From assembly GCA_022844485.1 (NCBI GenBank), contig JALHLQ010000027.1, positions 1-53,992 of the forward strand: 53,992 nt of DNA, read 5' to 3'. The notes under the pieces are model-generated. The model ran no database searches. It saw only the letters and a program-made list of their open reading frames with translations, and was not told the DNA's origin. Origin of the DNA: Xanthobacteraceae bacterium (GTDB taxonomy: Bacteria > Pseudomonadota > Alphaproteobacteria > Rhizobiales > Xanthobacteraceae). Shown piece after piece: positions 50,815 through 53,992 of the stretch. Position numbers and translations under genes: made by a program. The first letter of the stretch is position 1; the number at the start of each line of letters is the position of its first letter.

Positions 50815-51375
50815 ATGAAACTGTATGACGGGGGCCGCGCCCCCAACCCGCGGCGCGTTCGCGTCTTTCTTGCCGAGAAAGGCATGAGCATTCCTGCTGA
50901 AAGCGTCGACATCGGCAAAATGGAGCACAAGAGCGCCGAATACACGGCGATCAACCCGCTGCAGCGCCTGCCCGCGCTTGTGCTCGATGACGGAACGATC
51001 ATTACGGAGTCCGTCGCCATCTGCCGCTACATCGAAGGCTTGCGGCCGGACCCGCCGCTCTTCGGCCGCGGGGCGAAGGAGGAGGCTTTGGTCGAAATGT
51101 GGAACCGGCGGATTGAAATCTATCTCTTTCAAGCGATCTCGTTCGTCTTCCGCCATCTCCATCCCGCGATGCGCGAGATGGAGCAGCAGGTGCCGGAATG
51201 GGGCGAGGCCAACAAGCAGCGCGTCTACGACTTCCTGCAGTTCCTCGATCGCGAGTTGAAAGATCGTCTCTTCGTCGCCGGCGACCACTACACGATCGCC
51301 GACATCACCGCACTTTGCGCCATTGTGCGGCGCTGGCACGCACAGGTCTCGGCGCGCCCGAGCGCACACGCATGA
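50815..51375 (+). CDS. Glutathione S-transferase with shortened C-terminal domain
   Basis: The 186-residue protein has a thioredoxin-like N-domain (MKLYDGGRAPNPRRVRVFLA; LPALVLDDG; ITESVAICRYIE with the glutathione-contact Glu-Ser) and an all-helical C-domain ending HYTIADITALCAIVRRWHAQ and VSARPSAHA. Normal homologues have about 15-20 more residues between ITAL and the RWHAxVSARPSA end, so a small in-frame deletion seems to have removed part of a helix. It may still fold. It overlaps the next gene by ATGA, so the two are coupled. Confidence 0.85.
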   Translation: MKLYDGGRAPNPRRVRVFLAEKGMSIPAESVDIGKMEHKSAEYTAINPLQRLPALVLDDGTIITESVAICRYIEGLRPDPPLFGRGAKEEALVEMWNRRIEIYLFQAISFVFRHLHPAMREMEQQVPEWGEANKQRVYDFLQFLDRELKDRLFVAGDHYTIADITALCAIVRRWHAQVSARPSAHA

Positions 51376-52136
51376 CGATGCGTTTGACCGTGCTCGGATC
51401 GGGCGACGCCTTCGGCTCGGGCGGCCGGCTGAACACCTGCTTCATGGTCGAGTCGGGCGGGCAGACGATCTTGCTCGATTGCGGCGCGACGGCGCTGCCC
51501 GCAATGGCGATGCATGGCGTCTCTGCGAGCACCATCGATGCGGTGGTCCTCAGCCACCTTCACGGCGACCACTTCGGCGGACTTCCGTTCTTTCTCCTCC
51601 AAGGCCAGTTTGCCGCCCGCGGCGAACGCCCGCTCGTCATTGCCGGCCCGCCCGGAACGCAGACGCGATTGCAGCAGGCGATGGAAGTCTTCTTTCCGAA
51701 GTCGAGCGCGATCCCGTGGCGGTTCGAGTGGCGCGTGCAGGAAATCGATGTCGGCAAGCCGGCGAAGGTCTTGCATTTTGACATCGTCACGGCGGAAGTC
51801 GTGCACCAGTCCGGGGCTCCGTCCACCGCCTTGCGCATCAGCGAAGGGGATACCGTGCTTGCCTATTCCGGCGACACCGAATGGACGGAGGCGCTGTTGC
51901 CGATCGCGCGAGACGCGGACCTGTTCATCGTCGAGTGCTACGAGTACGACCGCCGCGTGACCGGCCACATGACCTTCACCGTTTTGCGCGAACGGCTGGG
52001 GGACCTGAAAGCGCGCCGCGTGATGCTGACTCACATGAACCCGCGCATGCTGGCGCAGACGGAAGAAGCGCGGAAGGCGGGGCTGTTGGTCGCGGAAGAT
52101 GGCCTCCGACTCGAATTGCCCATCGCAACCCTTTGA
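51372..52136 (+). CDS. Metallo-beta-lactamase fold hydrolase, RNase Z-like
   Basis: The 254-residue protein starts MTMRLTVLGSGDAFGSGGRL, with metal motif SHLHGDHFGGLPFFLL, a further Asp in LAYSGDTEWT and a late His in VMLTHMNP. The plan is that of RNase Z/AHL-lactonase-like small hydrolases, often assigned to tRNA 3' processing or to lipid-type phosphodiesterases; the extra exosite arm of true RNase Z is not obvious. Coupled by 4-bp overlap to the preceding transferase gene. Substrate unknown. Confidence 0.85.
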   Translation: MTMRLTVLGSGDAFGSGGRLNTCFMVESGGQTILLDCGATALPAMAMHGVSASTIDAVVLSHLHGDHFGGLPFFLLQGQFAARGERPLVIAGPPGTQTRLQQAMEVFFPKSSAIPWRFEWRVQEIDVGKPAKVLHFDIVTAEVVHQSGAPSTALRISEGDTVLAYSGDTEWTEALLPIARDADLFIVECYEYDRRVTGHMTFTVLRERLGDLKARRVMLTHMNPRMLAQTEEARKAGLLVAEDGLRLELPIATL

Positions 52137-52243
52137 TCGGGCGGTGTGAACGTTCGTTCAGCCCGCTTTCGGTACTGTTTCCGCCGCGAAAGCGCTACAC
52201 TGTTTATTTAGGGCCGATGCACGTCTGAACGCTGGGGAGATTC

Positions 52244-53992
52244 ATGCTTCGTTTATTCCTCTTGGGCATGGCGGCGCTTGCCGCCGTGGCGGCGGGATTT
52301 GCGCCATCGTCGGCGAGCGCGGAAACGCGCGTCGCCCTTGTGATCGGCAATGCCAATTACGTCAAAGGCGCCATTCGCACCTCTCTGGCGGATGGCGGTC
52401 TCGTCGCCGAAGCGCTCAACAGTTCAGGCTTCGAGATCGTCGAAGGCGCGGATCTCAATCAGGCCGATCTCCGCCGCACCTTCCGCGATTTCCTCGTCAA
52501 GGTCGAAGCCGCCGGTCCCGACACGATCGCCTTCGTCTATTTCGCCGGTTACGGGCTTGCCTTCGAGGGCGAAAACTACCTGATCCCAGTCGATGTGCGG
52601 CTTGATCGCGACAGCGACATCCCGCTCGACGCGGTTCGCGTGTCGGATCTCCTCCGTCCGCTCGCGGCGCTGCCGGCCAAGGCCAAGCTCGTGGTCATCG
52701 ACGCCACGCGGCCGCATCCGTTCAATCTGCGCGGGCTCGCGACCGGGCTCGTGCCGATCGAGGCGCCGCCCGGCCTGCTCGTCGGTTTCGCGGGCGCGCC
52801 CGGGATGGTGGCCGAGGACGGCAGCGAACCTTACGGAGCCTATGCGCGCGCGGTCGCCGAAATGATCCGCGATCCCGCGCTCGACGCCGACGCCGCGTTT
52901 GCGCGCATCCGCGTGCGCACGCACCAGGCGACGCAAGGGCGGCAGACGCCGTGGCACGTGTCCGCCCTGACCGGTCCGATCTATCTCGTTCCCGGCGGCG
53001 GGCCTCCTGCCGCGATGACTCAGGCGCCCGGATCGCCGCCGCGCGCCGCGCGCCGCGCCGTGCGGCCGATGCGCGACATCGAGATGGAAGAAGCCTATGC
53101 GCTTGCCATCGAGCAGGACACGCTGCCCTCTTACGTCGAATTCATCGAGGTCTATCCACGGAGCCCCTACGCACCTCGCATCTGGGCGACCATCCGTGCG
53201 CGCCGTGAGGCCATGGCCTGGATGCGCGCTCTCCAATTCAACTCGCCGGACGCTTACTGGACCTATCTCCGGCGCTATCCGCACGGGCTCTATGCCGAAG
53301 ACGCGCGCCGCCGTCTTCGCCGGCTCGCCGTGATGCTGGAGCCGCCGCCAAGCTTTGCCCCGATCGAGTTCTATGACGTCCCGCCGCCGTTGCCGCAGGA
53401 GCCGCCTGACATCGTTGTCGTGTATACGGCGCCGCCTCCGCCCATGCGGATCATCGAGCCGCCGCCTGTGTATTTCATAACCTTGCCGCCGCCGCCGCCG
53501 CCCTCGGGGCCGCGCTTTCTGCCCGTGCCCATCCCAATGGCGGTCACCGCGCCGAACGTGAAACGGCCGCCGCGCGTGAATGCCGTCACGTCGACGCCGG
53601 TCAGCGTTCCGCCGCCGAGTGGGCCGTCCCCCGCGACCGTTTCTCCGGCGCAACCGCCGCAGGGTGCGACGACGAGCGCGCCGCCCGCGGGAGGCATGCC
53701 GCAGCCTGCGACCACGCCCCCGGCGGGCAGCACAGTTCCGCAGCCGCCAGCAGCGGCCACAGTCAGCACGCCGCCGCCTTCTCCCGGACCGGCCATCACA
53801 ACGCCACCAGCCGGAGCCGCGGTGACGGCGACTCCGCCGGCGGGTACGCCGCCGCCGACTCCTGGAGCGAAGACCCCGCCGGCCGCCGCGGTGACGACAA
53901 CGCCACCGCCGCCGGCTGCCGCGGTAACGACAACGCCACCGCCGCCGGCCGGAGCGGCTGTCCCCGCGCGGCCGGTCACCGGCTCCCCGCCG
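52244..53992 (+). CDS. Secreted caspase-fold pseudoenzyme with proline-rich tail, incomplete at window end
   Basis: Starts at the ATG at 52244 after CTGGGGAGATTC; 583 codons lie in the window with no stop. A signal peptide (MLRLFLLGMAALAAVAAGFA, cleavage near SASA) precedes a caspase-like p20 domain: VALVIGNANYV, then FVYFAGYGLAFEGENYLIPV and KLVVIDATRPHPFNL. In active relatives these read SGHG and DACR; here the His is Tyr103 and the Cys is Thr155, so both catalytic residues are gone. After about residue 275 there is a helical SEL/TPR-like stretch (EEAYALAIEQDTLPSYVEFI) and, from about 370, a long low-complexity region of Pro, Thr, Ala and Val including repeats AAVTTTPPPPA. It probably sits in the periplasm as a binding protein. 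It has no neighbour suggesting a partner. Confidence 0.8.
   Translation, partial: MLRLFLLGMAALAAVAAGFAPSSASAETRVALVIGNANYVKGAIRTSLADGGLVAEALNSSGFEIVEGADLNQADLRRTFRDFLVKVEAAGPDTIAFVYFAGYGLAFEGENYLIPVDVRLDRDSDIPLDAVRVSDLLRPLAALPAKAKLVVIDATRPHPFNLRGLATGLVPIEAPPGLLVGFAGAPGMVAEDGSEPYGAYARAVAEMIRDPALDADAAFARIRVRTHQATQGRQTPWHVSALTGPIYLVPGGGPPAAMTQAPGSPPRAARRAVRPMRDIEMEEAYALAIEQDTLPSYVEFIEVYPRSPYAPRIWATIRARREAMAWMRALQFNSPDAYWTYLRRYPHGLYAEDARRRLRRLAVMLEPPPSFAPIEFYDVPPPLPQEPPDIVVVYTAPPPPMRIIEPPPVYFITLPPPPPPSGPRFLPVPIPMAVTAPNVKRPPRVNAVTSTPVSVPPPSGPSPATVSPAQPPQGATTSAPPAGGMPQPATTPPAGSTVPQPPAAATVSTPPPSPGPAITTPPAGAAVTATPPAGTPPPTPGAKTPPAAAVTTTPPPPAAAVTTTPPPPAGAAVPARPVTGSPP

Overview
The window is GC-rich DNA from an alphaproteobacterium, most likely of the Rhizobiales. 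The pointers are a CcmIEFH (CycHJKL) cytochrome-maturation cluster followed by a DegP-like protease, a two-component pair and glnE; a FeuNPQ-like small protein/regulator/kinase set; DUF1236 and DUF1289 proteins; PleC/PdhS-style kinases; and several families of palindromic intergenic repeats typical of rhizobial relatives. Genus cannot be fixed by reading alone.

Layout. 1-2100 is gene-poor: direct repeats, four tandem palindromic units and three decayed gene remnants. 2100-9000 is a mosaic of single genes: haloacid-dehalogenase-like hydrolase, YcgN-like protein, glycosyltransferase, DUF1236 protein, HigBA-like toxin-antitoxin pair, DUF433 protein, tRNA-Arg, a five-heme cytochrome and a nitroreductase. 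8900-11900 holds a FeuNPQ-like signalling set and a glycine-zipper lipoprotein.

11930-17400 is a complete type II-C CRISPR-Cas locus: cas9, cas1 and cas2 on the minus strand, a terminator hairpin, an array of 13 identical 36-bp repeats with twelve 30-bp spacers, and, divergent from cas9, a tracrRNA on the plus strand recognised from a 26-nt anti-repeat, a nexus hairpin and a strong GAAA-capped terminal hairpin. The anti-repeat fixes crRNA direction as plus strand, opposite to the cas genes. Each repeat ends in an extended -10-like motif (TGG-TAGGCT), as in Neisseria and Campylobacter II-C arrays, so each spacer may have its own promoter. The candidate promoters of cas9 and the tracrRNA overlap face to face.

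17500-30500 carries an unknown conserved-looking protein, ccmI-ccmE-ccmF-ccmH, a Do-family protease, an OmpR-type regulator with its kinase, and glnE. 30500-38700 on the minus strand has a PAS histidine kinase, a three-gene ABC exporter (adaptor, permease, ATPase) behind an ATTC-N8-GAAT operator-like palindrome, and aminopeptidase N. 38800-48540 contains an alcohol dehydrogenase, a CDF metal transporter with an unusually long cytosolic tail, an SH3-like/metallo-beta-lactamase protein, an orphan ribbon-helix-helix antitoxin, dusA, a TauE-type permease, a membrane aspartic protease, a DUF1289 protein and divergent cobS/cobT. 48540-53992 ends with a histidine kinase, a nuclease, a shortened glutathione S-transferase, a metallo-beta-lactamase and a caspase-like protein that has lost both catalytic residues and runs off the window.

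A recurring theme is that palindromic repeat elements touch gene ends: the stop codons of the YcgN-like protein, the TauE-type permease, cobS and the haloacid dehalogenase-like gene all lie in or directly against such elements.
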